Part shown: positions 9,264-20,056 of the stretch, piece by piece
Numbering within the stretch: the stretch's first letter is position 1
Layout of the letters: each line of letters starts with the position of its first letter
Assembly: GCA_019648995.1 (NCBI GenBank)
Contig: BLXT01003724.1
Coordinates: 3,935,950-3,960,839 of the forward strand
From: Plakobranchus ocellatus
Lineage: Eukaryota > Mollusca > Gastropoda > Plakobranchidae
Length of the DNA stretch: 24,890 nucleotides
Direction of reading: 5' to 3'
Notes under the pieces: model-generated
Told to the model about the DNA's origin: nothing
Database searches by the model: none
What the model saw: the letters and a program-made list of their open reading frames with translations, nothing else
Translations under genes and position numbers: made by a program

Positions 9264-10239
9264 TTGATCAGCACTTTTTTAACTAGAAGGCTTGAGGTAA
9301 GGCGTGTCGTAAGCAAACATTTATTAAGATTATATTAAAGTTTAAGAATTTTATTATGCTTTGGAAATCCAAATCGCACTGAAATATTAATCACGAAGAT
9401 TATGACTTTTCAGTTATTGAGACGACAAAATGTAGATATAGAAATTAGAATACCAACAGTTTTGGTGAAATAATGTATTTAGCGGTCAAGTTCCAAATCC
9501 ATTATTTATTTATTTATTTCCTCTATGGCCCAAGCCACATTATTTTTTTAAAAGTACAATTAACGTGATGCAGTTTTAATTCATCAACTTGGATTTGATA
9601 ATTATAGGTCATCTATTCAAATTACTATTCAAGAAAATTGTCGAGAATCTCTATATCTAGCTAACCATTTTAGTCAGCGTACACAATAATTAGAGCAGGC
9701 TTCCTGATTTCTCCGCCCTTCAAATATAAATCTAGATTGAATATTGGTTCAAAAGGAAAGAAAATCATGGCCATCTGACAGATGCTTTAAATTAATTACA
9801 GAGTCTTCTAGGTCATCTTTTTCACACCTCAACATTCTAAATAAAAGCAATGACGCTTTCGGCGAATTTAGAAAGTTCTATTCTACAGAATTCGTGTCCT
9901 CAAGGAGGAACGCTTGTCCTTTAAAACCAAACTCTTTGCAGACCTACGAGATCTATAATTTAAATGTAGCAAAAAGTTAAGGTGCCGATTCCAACCACAC
10001 AAACGGTCTAAAGCTAAATATTCATCTCTTCTACAATAAAATTTGATTCTAACAGATTCTATAGTCTAGGCCATTCTGTAATTGGGACCCTGCCATAGTC
10101 TTATCTATCTTTATAAACTTTAAAATGGAGTCTTATTTGATAATTGTAGTTTAAAGAGAAGTTCATAATCATAATCATTATCCAACACTAGATCTACCTT
10201 ATAATGTTAATCTTTTTTGCCGCCTTTTGTCTGATCTGA
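9264..10239. other. Intergenic, no supported gene
   Basis: AT-rich, with a short ATTT repeat at about 9503-9519. A 78-codon frame at 9744-9980 (+) has no recognisable content. Confidence 0.55.
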
Positions 10240-10321
10240 GGGCGTCGGTAACAACAGTGGATAGCGGATCCGCCCTGAGATCTTCATGATCCCTTCTGTG
10301 GCGATTTCGAACCCCGTCACT

Positions 10322-10329
10322 GGTGCCCT
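10322..10329. repeat. 8-bp target-site duplication, left copy
   Basis: GGTGCCCT lies directly before the inverted-repeat element and is repeated exactly at 10449-10456. It corresponds to the acceptor-like 3' strand of the SINE tRNA head. Confidence 0.75.
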
Positions 10330-10448
10330 GGCATTACTGAACTTCTGTGGTCCCGTTTGTTTACATCATGGTCGTTATTATAGAATCGGAAGTTCCCGCT
10401 GATTGATCACGATGTAAACAAACAGGACCACAGAAGTTCAGTAGTGCC
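10330..10448. mobile_element. 119-bp inverted-repeat MITE nested in the SINE
   Basis: The ends are 41-base inverted repeats (10330-10370 and 10408-10448) with 38 matches. They begin GGCATTACTGAAC on the left and, read inward on the other strand, GGCACTACTGAAC on the right. A 37-base non-repetitive centre separates them. An exact 8-bp direct repeat flanks the element, and SINE sequence lies on both sides. This is the structure of a miniature inverted-repeat transposable element. An 8-bp duplication fits hAT, P or Merlin superfamilies. The 5'-GG ends are not the CA start usual in hAT, so the superfamily stays open. No coding capacity. Confidence 0.78.
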
Positions 10449-10456
10449 GGTGCCCT
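10449..10456. repeat. 8-bp target-site duplication, right copy
   Basis: GGTGCCCT, identical to 10322-10329, directly follows the right inverted repeat. SINE sequence (GGCCTGACAG) then resumes. Confidence 0.75.
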
Positions 10457-10508
10457 GGCCTGACAGAGGGCCTGAGAGTCTGAGATCACCTGGATGTGGA
10501 CTGGGTAG

Positions 10509-13500
10509 ATCATTGTCTGATTTAAGGCATTTTATGCGGCAAGACTTCCGAATGTGCACACTAGAAAAGTAAATATATAGATCTAAAAGCTAACCAACAT
10601 GTCATATTACAGTGTAATCATTAATATCCAGAAAATCATTTTTAGAGACACTTGCGATTTATTTCTAAATTGTTGAAACAGATTTTGATCAACAAAAAAT
10701 TGGCTGCCATTAATTGTCCAAGATGGTGATTTGCAGTGATCATTTTTTTCCAGACATTTTCAGATATGTCGTTTTCATGCAATTTTATGATTATTATCAT
10801 TATTATTGCTGATAATTGTTAGTACATTTTTAAAGTTGTCAGAACTTGAATTGATAAAATTGCCCTCATTTCGTCAATATAATCGAAACCTGGCTTATGA
10901 GTGCATAATCGGAGTCTCTCCAGTTTTGCCTCAACTTTGCTCAAATTTATTTTTGTTGCCGTTATCATTCAAATACCCCTGGGATTTTATATTTTCAGGA
11001 GACCAGTTTTGCTGAAGTGCCGCTTCATACTGAATACATGCATCTCCCATCTCAAGACATCTTAGGCATCTTTTGGAGAAGTTCGTAAGCATTAAATATT
11101 TATTTGCATCATGATCTTCAATTAGACGGTAAGTCATCATCGTTCTAGATTTGTTTACATTATTATTGTAAGGTCCATATATACCTTTCATAAGTCTTTG
11201 AACTTTTCTCTGCTATGCTCAGTGTGCTCGCATTCCTAAAGTCAGACGCATAATGATGTAATTTCACTGACTTTTGCTGGAACTATTAGCAGACTTTTTG
11301 GTTTTTTTTCACTTCTTTATTGTCGATTTAAAAAGCCTACAGTTGCTTTCCCTTTTTTCTCAGACGTTTCACGTTATTCAAAATCATTAAATTCGTAAGA
11401 TCTAGTAGAATGCATTATCCAGATGTTGGTTTGTGAACTACAGCATATAGGGTTAACGTAATTATTGTCTTCCACTATTTTGTATCCTCACCGATCATGA
11501 TTGGTGCAACATTACTGACTGCCCTATATTATGAAAAAATAAAAATCAACCCAATGTCTGCTCTTCATCAACCGTAAGAAAAATTATCCAGAACATGTAT
11601 TGTATAATAATTAAATATAATCTACGTTGCAAATGAGTGTGTAAACTAAATGCCTGTATTTTCAAAATGCGAAGCGCATACTTACTAGATCTATGTAACA
11701 GTGGATATTCGCGATATATTTCATGTATTATTGCCTTGGAGATATGCAGCAGAAAATACAAATTAATTAAACAAATGTCTGTGATGTTATACTGTTTAGT
11801 AAAATGACTGCTTCGATCATAGAGGTGTGTGGTCATTCAATATTCAATGGTTGCTACAAAAATCTAGTTTTACCACTCTCTACAACTCCTAAAATTTTTT
11901 TTTAAAGTTGATCAAAACGTCTTGCTTTTTTTGTCTGCAGTAGCAACACAAGGCACAAGTGAATCGAATGAGATAATTTGAATTTTTTTTAACCAAAAAA
12001 AAAAAAACCCCAAAAACAAAACAAAAACAAAGATAGCAAATGCTTTTAAACAGATTTTATGAGGCCAATCTCAAAATGACAATTGGCTTAAGATATGACC
12101 AAAGTGACGAAAAATGCTTAATCCGTTGCTGTGAATGGCAGAAAAATTCAGCAAAATAAACATGTCTGTTGGATAAGTTATACTTTCCAAAAAAATGGTA
12201 CATAAGTGTAAATGAACGGGATGAAATCTACATAATTATCATGTGAAAATGTCATCAAAAAGAATGAGCAAATTTCTGCTCTGTAATAAAGGCTTTGTGT
12301 ATGTAGGTCTTTTAAAGTGATGTCCTTTTTTTTTTTCGTCACTGCAATTGCTAAAATGGTCTTTACTTAGATACTCTAAAATTGACATTGACAGAGTTTA
12401 GATGAATGGTACAAAGGTAATTAATTGGCCAAATGAAAAGACAGCTCAAACTTTCATCGCACATTGTATGATATTATCGTGGAACAATGTACAATATGGC
12501 AGTTTTCGTTTTTGAACGAAATCTAATGAAATTTTACTCAGCTTGCTGACATTCGTGTGAAAAAAAAAAAGCAAGAACTACCGTTTGGAATATTTCGTCT
12601 TGAAAATTTTAAGTTACTGAATGGAAAACCGAGCCAATAAAAATGATCATCGGTTTTTTATGTATAAAAACTAAGATTGTGTAAAGGTTTTTGGCTCAAA
12701 ACCCTTTTAGTGCCGCTTGTTGGTGACCTCACCTCATAGTGGTGCCTTGGTTCTCTTAGCTCTTACCATTTGCTATTGAAATAGAATAAGATCCTATAAC
12801 ATAATGTGTTAGCCAATCTTTTGAAAAACAAAATTCCGAGACACGATAAGCTAGACACAGCGTATGTGCCACTTTTTGACTTGTTGAGTTGAAATGAAAA
12901 TTCACTTTTAGTCATCTTCGTGTATGAGACAAACCAGGATAACGAATTGCACATGGTCTAAAAATGGGGTCCTTCAGCTTTCAAATAAAATTTTCTATAA
13001 ACAACTCGAAATCCCGTGCTATAAGCTGTAATTATCTCCCAGTATGAGTGTAAAAAAAGGGAAAAAAATTGGAATGTAACGTGTGAGAAAATGAACTCAA
13101 AAGAATCAGAAAAATTGAAAATTCAAATGCAAAAAAATTCTGAGTGAAAAAGAATATTTCTTTTGTTGATGAAAGACTAAAAATTTATTAAAGATACTTA
13201 CAGAAAAATTGCAACTTTCGTTTTTCCATCTGGTTCATCCGTATTGATGGGGCAAATGGAAAACAAAGCAATCTATGCATACAATCGTAGAACTTATATA
13301 TGTCTGTTATGTATCCAACATGAATCAATACGATTGTTTCAAAACTATTAATTGCTGTCGTGTATCACTTTGCAAGGATTTATCACATGTCCTCCATGAT
13401 TCAGCCAATAAAAACGCATTGCTAAATAGAACATGAACGAAAATCTGACTGAGTCCATGCTACCGGTATAGATACACCGAGGCGATTTGAAAGTCGCCTT

Positions 13501-13752
13501 TCTTAAAGTATACCTGAAAAGTGCGTTTACTTGTGGCCTCCAAAAATGTATGCGCACGATGGAGAAAAAAAGGGTAACAAATGGCCATTGTTTCTTTGCA
13601 ACTCACTAAAGGTTGTGAGTGAAAAATTGAGATAAAATGTACTTGACGATTTGTAACGGAGCGTGCTCTAAACAATAACCCAATTTCTTTACTCTGCACA
13701 AAATGAATCATTTGGTAGCAAAATATTTGGGAATAGAAAAAAAGTTATAACC
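10509..13752. other. Long AT-rich stretch, no supported gene
   Basis: I read no recognisable gene, RNA or element in these 3.2 kb. Open frames are short, at most 96 codons (11546-11836, - strand), and rich in residues from AT-rich codons. A and T runs occur at about 11895, 11990 and 12328. GTTGGTGACCTCACC (12719-12733) recurs with one mismatch at 22387-22401. Confidence 0.55.
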
Positions 13753-13838
13753 AGTTATCGTTCTCATGATCACACTCGCAGTTTGTTATGCTTGCTTTAG
13801 CATGCGAAACTGCGATTGTGATTATAAGAACGATAACT
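13753..13838. repeat. Imperfect inverted repeat / hairpin
   Basis: The arms are 39 bases each (13753-13791 and 13800-13838) with 33 matches, separated by only 8 bases. The outer 12 bases are perfect (AGTTATCGTTCT against its complement). The mismatches are single substitutions plus a three-base block near the loop. It could be a decayed foldback element or a transcribed hairpin. I see no clear target-site duplication. Confidence 0.75.
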
Positions 13839-15112
13839 AGTCCACTTAATGAAGATGCCTTTTTTTTTTATGAAACGGATCGAAAAAATGCTACAAACCA
13901 GCAGAGCTTGTGTCTGACTTACTGGTGCGCACTGAAGCAAAATTCTTGTGTAATCTCTTCCTTACACGTCCAACTACTTGGAGAAAAAAATCGCCTATAG
14001 CATGAACATGTTTTGAAAATCATTTAAATTATAATTGGCCCCGTATTGCAAGCCATAGTTTGCTGCAGAAAAATTATCTTACAGTGAAAAAATGCCCTTT
14101 AAGAGGGGAGAGTTTCACATTAAATATGTTTGTGAGCAATAGAATACAATTTTCTGAAAATTTGCAGTAAAACGAGTCTTTAAAAGTTAACAAAAAAGTC
14201 AAATCATTTCTGTGAAATATTAATTGGCTTACTGAAAAGAATTACCATATATGCTGCTTTAAATTTTGTTTTTGGATAAAAAATTATAAACATTCAAAGA
14301 TCTAACAAACGGTCAATTGTCAAAGCGAAATATCGTCACTTTGTTAAAACAATTTGTGAACAATATTTTCGCCCCAACCAAATTCAAAACGTGCAAAAAC
14401 TTTGCTATTTTTTTTCTCAGACAACCCATATGTCACAATAAAATGGGTCACCAGGCAACCGCCAAAGAAATTCTTGTAAACGATATTGTAAAAGAGGTTT
14501 ATTTATCAAGCCAAATTTTTATAGGGCCTAATATCGGAGAGCTTTTGATCTTTTTTTTTTCATACAAATGACTCCACAATATTCATCGTAAGGGCGAATC
14601 ACAATTTTGCCAACTTCGCACAATGAGATGTGTCAATATCAAAATATAAAAAAAAAAAACAAAAAAAACAAAACCACAATATAAAGTAAAACGAGGGCTT
14701 CCAACAACTTTGCTTACAGCTGATTACGATTTGACTTATTGAAAATGTTGAAAAATGTTTTTACGAAAACGAAAATTATACAGACCTTGTTTTTTTTTCC
14801 CGAAAGTTGTCGGAAAACCGCCAATTTGAGTCCTAATAATGTTTAAAATTTGGGACAAAATGTGTAAAATCTAAGATTCTTCAACAATTTTTTTTCCTAG
14901 CAAAGAAATTGAAAATCATTCTTGAAAAAGATGAAAAATGCTCTTCTCTCTAAAGTTATCTATTGGAAACAGTCCCTCTAAGCGAAACGAAAATTGCTCT
15001 ATAAAGTCGCGTTGATGTACTTGAATGATGATTATATTTCATGACGAAGTGACGGGAATCGTCATTTGCCTGCGAAGGTATATGGAGTTTAAATTTAAAC
15101 TGGTAGATTTTC

Positions 15113-15116
<4 letters not shown>
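13839..15116. other. Intergenic, no supported gene
   Basis: AT-rich, with A-rich patches at about 14648-14672. The 84-codon frame at 14317-14571 has no recognisable content. GTTTAAATTTAAAC at about 15088-15101 is a perfect palindrome of low complexity. Confidence 0.55.

Positions 15117-15156
<40 letters not shown>
15117..15156. repeat. (TA)n microsatellite
   Basis: An uninterrupted run of about 40 bases of alternating T and A. Confidence 0.97.
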
Positions 15157-15159
<3 letters not shown>

Positions 15160-15351
15160 ATGACGTTAATGGAAAATACCTGTAGCTTTTTTTAAAAAAA
15201 AAAATGAAACCGGCTGCAACTGCTGGGCAGCTCCACAAAAACTGCTGTCAAATATTTTTTACAGTAAAAATGGTGAGAGAAAAAAAATAATCTCGTTTGG
15301 AAACAAAACGCTGTATTCTAGGGACTATTTTGGTCCCTTGGAATGATCTTT

Positions 15352-15369
15352 ACAATATGGCCATATTGT
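15352..15369. repeat. 18-bp perfect palindrome
   Basis: ACAATATGGCCATATTGT is its own reverse complement. A small stem, AGGGAC (15320-15325) with GTCCCT (15333-15338), lies just upstream. No function can be assigned. Confidence 0.6.
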
Positions 15370-16170
15370 TCTGTCTGATCAAGAGCACTCTGTTTGAAAA
15401 AGAGGTGAACACATTACAATTGGTGCTGGTTTAACCAATAGAATTTTTTATTTTGTGAATGTCTTGACATGTCATCAGAATTAAACAAATCTAAGAAGGT
15501 AAATGTGTGGAGTGCAAAGAACGTGTAAAGTGAGATTCAAACCAAGTCCTCGCTTTGAGGCTAAAACAAACTGATTCTATTGGTCAATTGAAAATGGTCC
15601 CACACAAAAATGTATTCGTTTTGGGGTGCTGGAGTAGTAGTCTCTGGAAGGATGATGCCGGAAAAATTATGCATGAGCTTTTAAAATTTGAGAATCTCTG
15701 CATTGAAATGTATTTTATAGCCTTTGAAATTCTCGCACTCTGCAGCAGACACAAATTCCATGTGTTCGATCTTTATAATTCAAATAGTCTGCATGATCAG
15801 ACTTTCTTCACGGGTTGACCACTACAGTCAATGTGATTTTGCATCATCAAAGCGAAAACACAAGATAAGTTTCCTCGCATAAAATAGTTTTAAAGAACCT
15901 CATTGAGGTTTACGTCTTGGCTTTTATGTAAAGCCCTTAAGAAAAAGTCAAGGGCCCCTGACAGCTATCGGAAAAACCTGATGGCACAGCATTATTCTAT
16001 ACAGTTATAATATTCATCATCTGCCTGTAGTGCATGCCTGAAAATTGAGACTGGAAAAAATTTTAATGGCATTTTGCATATACCATGGTATACATAAATC
16101 ATAAAGACAAAAGTTTAGCGCTTTAATTAGTGAGAATAATAGAAATTAACCTCTATGGTCTGTATCTCAG
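15370..16170. other. Intergenic, no supported gene
   Basis: An 87-codon frame at 15555-15818 begins at TTG and shows nothing recognisable. TATACCATGGTATA at 16079-16092 is a perfect 14-bp palindrome. Confidence 0.5.
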
Positions 16171-16458
16171 CCAATATGGGCATCCAGTGAAATAAAGGTG
16201 CAACACAGCTCTAAAAATCAAAGAGCACTTGTTACCTTACTTTATGCTGGTAAGACTGAAACTTTACGAGAACACGATTATTTGGGAAGGAAAATAAAAG
16301 TGGCGAGAGGTTTAAATTTCACTAAAATTATTACCAAATATGTAAAAAGAAAATTAACCACATGGAGTCAAGGAGACTCCATAAGACTTATTGAAAGCTT
16401 ATACTCAGCTATCATAAATTCGGTGGCGGCTTTACGCCGAAAAGCACTGCCGCAATGA
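16171..16458 (+). CDS. Unrecognised open frame, possible exon or fragment
   Basis: The frame is open from after a TAA just upstream of 16150 to TGA at 16456-16458, roughly 100 codons, without an ATG near its beginning. It could start after a possible splice acceptor, TATCTCAG ending at about 16170. The product is basic and of mixed composition (for example TLLYAGKTETLREHDYLGRK and LTTWSQGDSIRLIESLYSAI). That makes it look more protein-like than the other AT-driven frames. I recognise no family. It might be a host exon, a remnant of a mobile-element protein, or chance. Confidence 0.2.
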   Translation, partial: PIWASSEIKVQHSSKNQRALVTLLYAGKTETLREHDYLGRKIKVARGLNFTKIITKYVKRKLTTWSQGDSIRLIESLYSAIINSVAALRRKALPQ

Positions 16459-16670
16459 AAATGTCACATTGTCGGGCAATAGGATGCACAATATTTGTAA
16501 TGGCCTTGGGAGGCAAACGCCTCTGATATACAAAGTCACTTAAAAGAACTTTAAATATTTAGGGGCCTTTGATTTATGGCCCACAGGAATGTTATTCATT
16601 TTAAGGTATGACATGATGTCTGACCTTAGACTGAGTCACACTTTGATCACCTTTGAATGATTCAATTATT
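16459..16670. other. Intergenic, nothing recognised
   Basis: A short stretch between the open frame and the tRNA-like fragment. No feature is supported. Confidence 0.5.
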
Positions 16671-16725
16671 TAATCAGTAGCAGCGTGTTGGATCCGGAGG
16701 CACCGGATTCAATTTCCGTCAGTGT
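16671..16725 (+). repeat. tRNA-like (SINE head) fragment
   Basis: The order AGCAGCGTGTTGGATCC, then GGAGGCACC, then the B-box-like GGATTCAATTTCC (16705-16717) resembles the anticodon-to-TPsiC half of tRNA-derived SINE heads. There is no complete cloverleaf and the A box is not clear, so it is not a working tRNA gene. It is not the same family as the SINE at 7911 and 10240. Confidence 0.35.
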
Positions 16726-18284
16726 CAGTCTTAAATGAAGTGGAGACTTGTTGTAGGCTTTGCACTATAGAAACATAGGGGAAGATATTGTAATTAAGTA
16801 CTGAACGGGAGCGAGCGGCACACTGAGGCGTTTACTTTTGAAGCAATTCAAAATACTGTTGCTTGCCTTAAAGAACAAAATTTACTTCGTAAACGTACCT
16901 AAAAATGAAATTGCAAAGGGTCCCTGAAATAAGCGCTTAATTTGCCTTAAAATTTGGAATAAAATTCACTTTAAATTATGAGATTAAAATGCCTTAAGAT
17001 ACAATGTGCGCATGCCTTAAAATTTATGTTGAACTTGTTTACCTTGAATTTTTAAGGTTAACAGTTCAAAATACATAAAAAGTCCAGATACGATATCTTT
17101 ATGACATGATACACAAGAACATCATTCCTTAAATGATAGGTGTTCAGAAAAATTAATTGAATTACAAAATTAAAATCCCTGAAATACGCTTCAAGTCTTA
17201 CTATATACATTGATCCATCTCAAAACAAAATTTAAGACTTCATTGAAATTAAATGTATACATGCCATAAGCGAAGCTACTGTAAAATGAAGCAAGCCACA
17301 CCAACTTGTTCTCTGTTTAAAAAAACTAACTTTTTTTTTACAGTGATTTTTTCCCCAGTGTTTCAAGTCTGCCTGTTTTACCAGTGGAGCTGAAGTTCAT
17401 TAAAATAATAATGAATTGGTAATCAAAAGTGAGTCTTCTCCCACCCCAACCACACCCCTTTTTTTTCCTGTTTTTTTATGCTCCTAGTATTTTACTTTTG
17501 ATGTCTTATTTTCCAAATTTCGAAAAAAAAAAAATAAAAAACGCTTCCGAGTCATAGATGGCTTAAAAAAAATGACATTTTTACTTCAGAGCTCTTATTA
17601 TAATATCATGATTACATTTGTAATAATTACCTATACATAATATACTTTATCGGTCCAAAGCGGCCACTCATCCGTTCTACGCTTTTGAAGAAAAGTATTC
17701 TTAAGTTTCTTCAGAGGAATAATGTCAAAAAGGTGACAGGGAGGACTGCAGTTCAGGACTCACAGAAGAGTGTTGGCTAGCGATAGTTGGAAGATGACAG
17801 AGTTCAGGGTTCAGCCTAAGGAATAGTGTCAACCATTGCCCACTCAAAGAGGAGAGAGTACAAAATGGAAAAGCTAAAGCAATTCAGCAAGTTGTTTAAG
17901 TCTTTTAAATTATGTGTACCATGTTCGCATTATTTTATTTATTCAAATAGCTTTCCATTGTTTGAAAAAGAAAATTAACGTTATTGAAATTTTTTAAAGT
18001 TATAAAGTTAAAAAAAATTAAACCCATTGATTCTACATATCGGTAAATGTCAAGAAAGATAAATGGGAAAAAATAGCAGCTTATGCATGTATTCCTCACA
18101 CAATTTGTACCATACAAGAGAAAGGCATTTTTTAATGCGCTTTAGATCATTTGACACAGCTGTAAATATGGGAATCGTTTCCTTTTATGCCCGACTCGGA
18201 GGGAAAACAATACAGGCCCTTTATAAGTGGTTTATAGAGAATGATTTTATCTAGCATTGCAATTAAGAATTTTTTTTCTTCCAG
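16726..18284. other. Intergenic, no supported gene
   Basis: Mostly AT-rich, with poly(A) near 17523. A less AT-rich, purine-biased patch at about 17715-17870 follows TTTCTTCAG (ends 17716) and could be an exon, but its frames close quickly. Confidence 0.45.
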
Positions 18285-18370
18285 GGCAACTACCCTGATC
18301 ATCCTGGAATGACTCCGAGCGGGGAGGAACTCCATTGAAAAGGGGAGCAGCCGCCAACGTGGCACATCAG
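18285..18370 (+). other. Candidate exon A of a host transcript
   Basis: This 86-base segment is clearly GC-richer than its surroundings. It follows a T-rich acceptor (T-run, CTTCCAG, ends 18284) and is followed by CAG/GTGGGT. One frame reads GNYPDHPGMTPSGEELH and then TGA at 18336-18338. After that stop the same frame stays open across the proposed splice. Another frame is open after a TGA near its start. Coding status is therefore unclear; it could belong to a noncoding RNA or a 3' UTR. Confidence 0.4.
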
Positions 18371-18622
18371 GTGGGTGTATTTCTTCAATGCCAGCTTTAA
18401 ATTTTAGGTAAATGTCTTTCAAGCCAGATATTTAATTTCTCCAACAGTCTGAATATACCTGGAGGAATTTAACACTATTTCTGAGTTAAACCCAAACAAT
18501 TTACAAGCCTTTTTTTAAAAAGTTGAATTCAATTTAAAAGGTCCCTCATCTCAACGTATCATTTGCAACTGGTTTAAAAAAAAATGGTTATAATTTTTTT
18601 TGTGCTTTGGTTGTCCGAACAG

Positions 18623-18717
18623 GCAGCAGTGGATCAAGGTGCTAGCAAGAATAGAAAGCAGCCAAAGCACTGTTTCTATCGGAAGGCTGACATGCGAAAG
18701 AAGCCAACTGAAGTCAA
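18623..18717 (+). other. Candidate exon B of a host transcript
   Basis: This 95-base segment follows a T-rich stretch and GTCCGAACAG (ends 18622). It is followed by a consensus donor, CAA/GTAAGT. Two frames are open through it. One contains KHCFYRKADMRKKPTEVK; the other contains QQWIKVLARIESS. The proposed intron to exon A is 252 bases and has GT..AG ends. I recognise no protein family in either frame. Confidence 0.42.
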
Positions 18718-19562
18718 GTAAGTTCAACCCATAAGTTCAGCGTCTATAACTACGATATTTTTTGTGAAATAATCTGAATCTTATGAATGCTTTTTTCTCT
18801 GCTTTATGATAAATGGTAAAAAAAAATTGAGTTTTTAAATGCTACTCTAACTTTTTTCACATAATTATACAGCTGGCAACAAGTAACAAAAAATCATAAT
18901 TTCCACATAAGATTTTAAATACATCCCTAGTATTATTAATTTTGCTTCTTACATAATTATAAACCTGGCAGCAAGTATGAAAAATCAGTTCTGGATAAAG
19001 TTGCCCTTAAAACTGAAATGAGGATGGCTGCTGGATGTGATTCTTAAACACTGAAAAGTTGGGTCCTTTACTTACACAATGTTAGTTAATTATATAGAGG
19101 TATATAAAGCCTTTGAACCAACGGTTGGCTGAATTGACTTGGTAAGATTGTTTGCCATCGAATTCTACCTTGAGACCAGACGTTGGTCTATATGATGACG
19201 GCTATAAATAAGGTAAGGCAATTCTTAATAGGAAAGATTGAATTGCTTATATGCAGGAAGATTAAAAATTGAGTAACCAACCAATCGCCTGAATAGTCAG
19301 AGTGCACAGGCCATACATATTAAAAGAAAAATTCTGAAATGCAGCCTGCCACGTCCAGCCTTAGTTTAAGATATTGGTTGCGCTGGCTCTCAAACCATTC
19401 ACACCGAAATGCATAAATTTTACTGGCGGATTATCTCTTGCGTCGCCATAGCGTTAAGTCACAAATCTGACGATACAACTTTGCATTAATGTTAAATAGC
19501 TTTGTTACAGAAAAAGCGCCCATATAAACGTGAATTAGTTTTAATATAATTTTTTTTTTCAG

Positions 19563-19640
19563 CTTGTGGAAATGACTGGCAACAAGTCCCCCAACACATG
19601 AGGCGTGTGCTACAGCTTATCAATGTCATACGTTAGGAAG
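19563..19640 (+). other. Candidate exon C of a host transcript
   Basis: This 78-base segment follows a run of ten T and CAG (ends 19562) and is followed by AAG/GTAGGC. Joined to exon B across an 845-base intron, one frame continues for about 24 codons to TAG; the alternative frame closes after four residues. Sequence to about 19960 keeps a higher GC content, so the true exon may be longer. Confidence 0.35.
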
Positions 19641-19679
19641 GTAGGCTTGACAATCTTGATGTAAAAGATCTGTGTGTGA

Positions 19680-19901
19680 CAACGTCCTGTGCAAAAGTGT
19701 TTACCTTCTGACATTCGAGAATTGGTCCTAAAAGAATTGCTTAGAAGCCGCCTCTTGGCAACAAGGGAAAACCCGTGGCGCAGTAACAATTTACAGTGCT
19801 TGGATAAGAATGCTCTGAGCTTTATCCCTGCTTGCACCGAGGCTGAGATGATGGCCTCTCATCCAAAAACAATGAATTTTGACCTGAGGCAGACAAGATA
19901 A
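19680..19901 (+). CDS. Unrecognised short open frame
   Basis: About 73 codons between a TGA at 19677 and TAA at 19899-19901, without an ATG start. The translation (for example ELVLKELLRSRLLATRENPW) has a balanced composition and the DNA is less AT-rich than the surroundings. It could be an exon of the same locus as the candidate exons upstream, but no clear acceptor fixes its start. No family recognised. Confidence 0.18.
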   Translation, partial: QRPVQKCLPSDIRELVLKELLRSRLLATRENPWRSNNLQCLDKNALSFIPACTEAEMMASHPKTMNFDLRQTR

Positions 19902-20056
19902 GGGAAAAAATCATTGGCTGGCACAACTTGACCATAACTATGTAGAAGTGCGTCTGGAGTCCACCCGCCCCCTTAGCATCATTCGTCTCATTTAAATTTT
20001 TACCTGTACTGCCAGTCTTTTCTTTATCTTTCTTCCACTCTTGTTGCTTCGTGCCA

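Larger units (their letters stand above)
10240..10508 (+). mobile_element. tRNA-derived SINE, copy 2, split by a nested element
   Basis: This is a second copy of the SINE seen at 7911-8040, here on the + strand. Its head GGGCGTC (10240-10246) can pair with GGTGCCC (10322-10328), including two G-U pairs, like a tRNA acceptor stem. A degenerate A box lies at about 10249-10260 (one base out of register) and a B-box-like ATTTCGAACCC at 10304-10314. The tail resumes at 10457 with GGCCTGACAG and runs to GTGGACTGGGTA near 10508. Without the 119-bp insertion and one 8-bp duplicate it is about 140 bp long. Confidence 0.7.

Noticed and set aside
9240-9280. Hairpin followed by a T-run as a rho-independent terminator
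   Set aside because: The T-run starts 12 bases after the stem, the DNA is eukaryotic and no gene ends here.
11546-11836. 96-codon - strand frame
   Set aside because: It is ATG-started but rich in I, L, Y and F from AT-rich codons, with no domain or neighbouring support.
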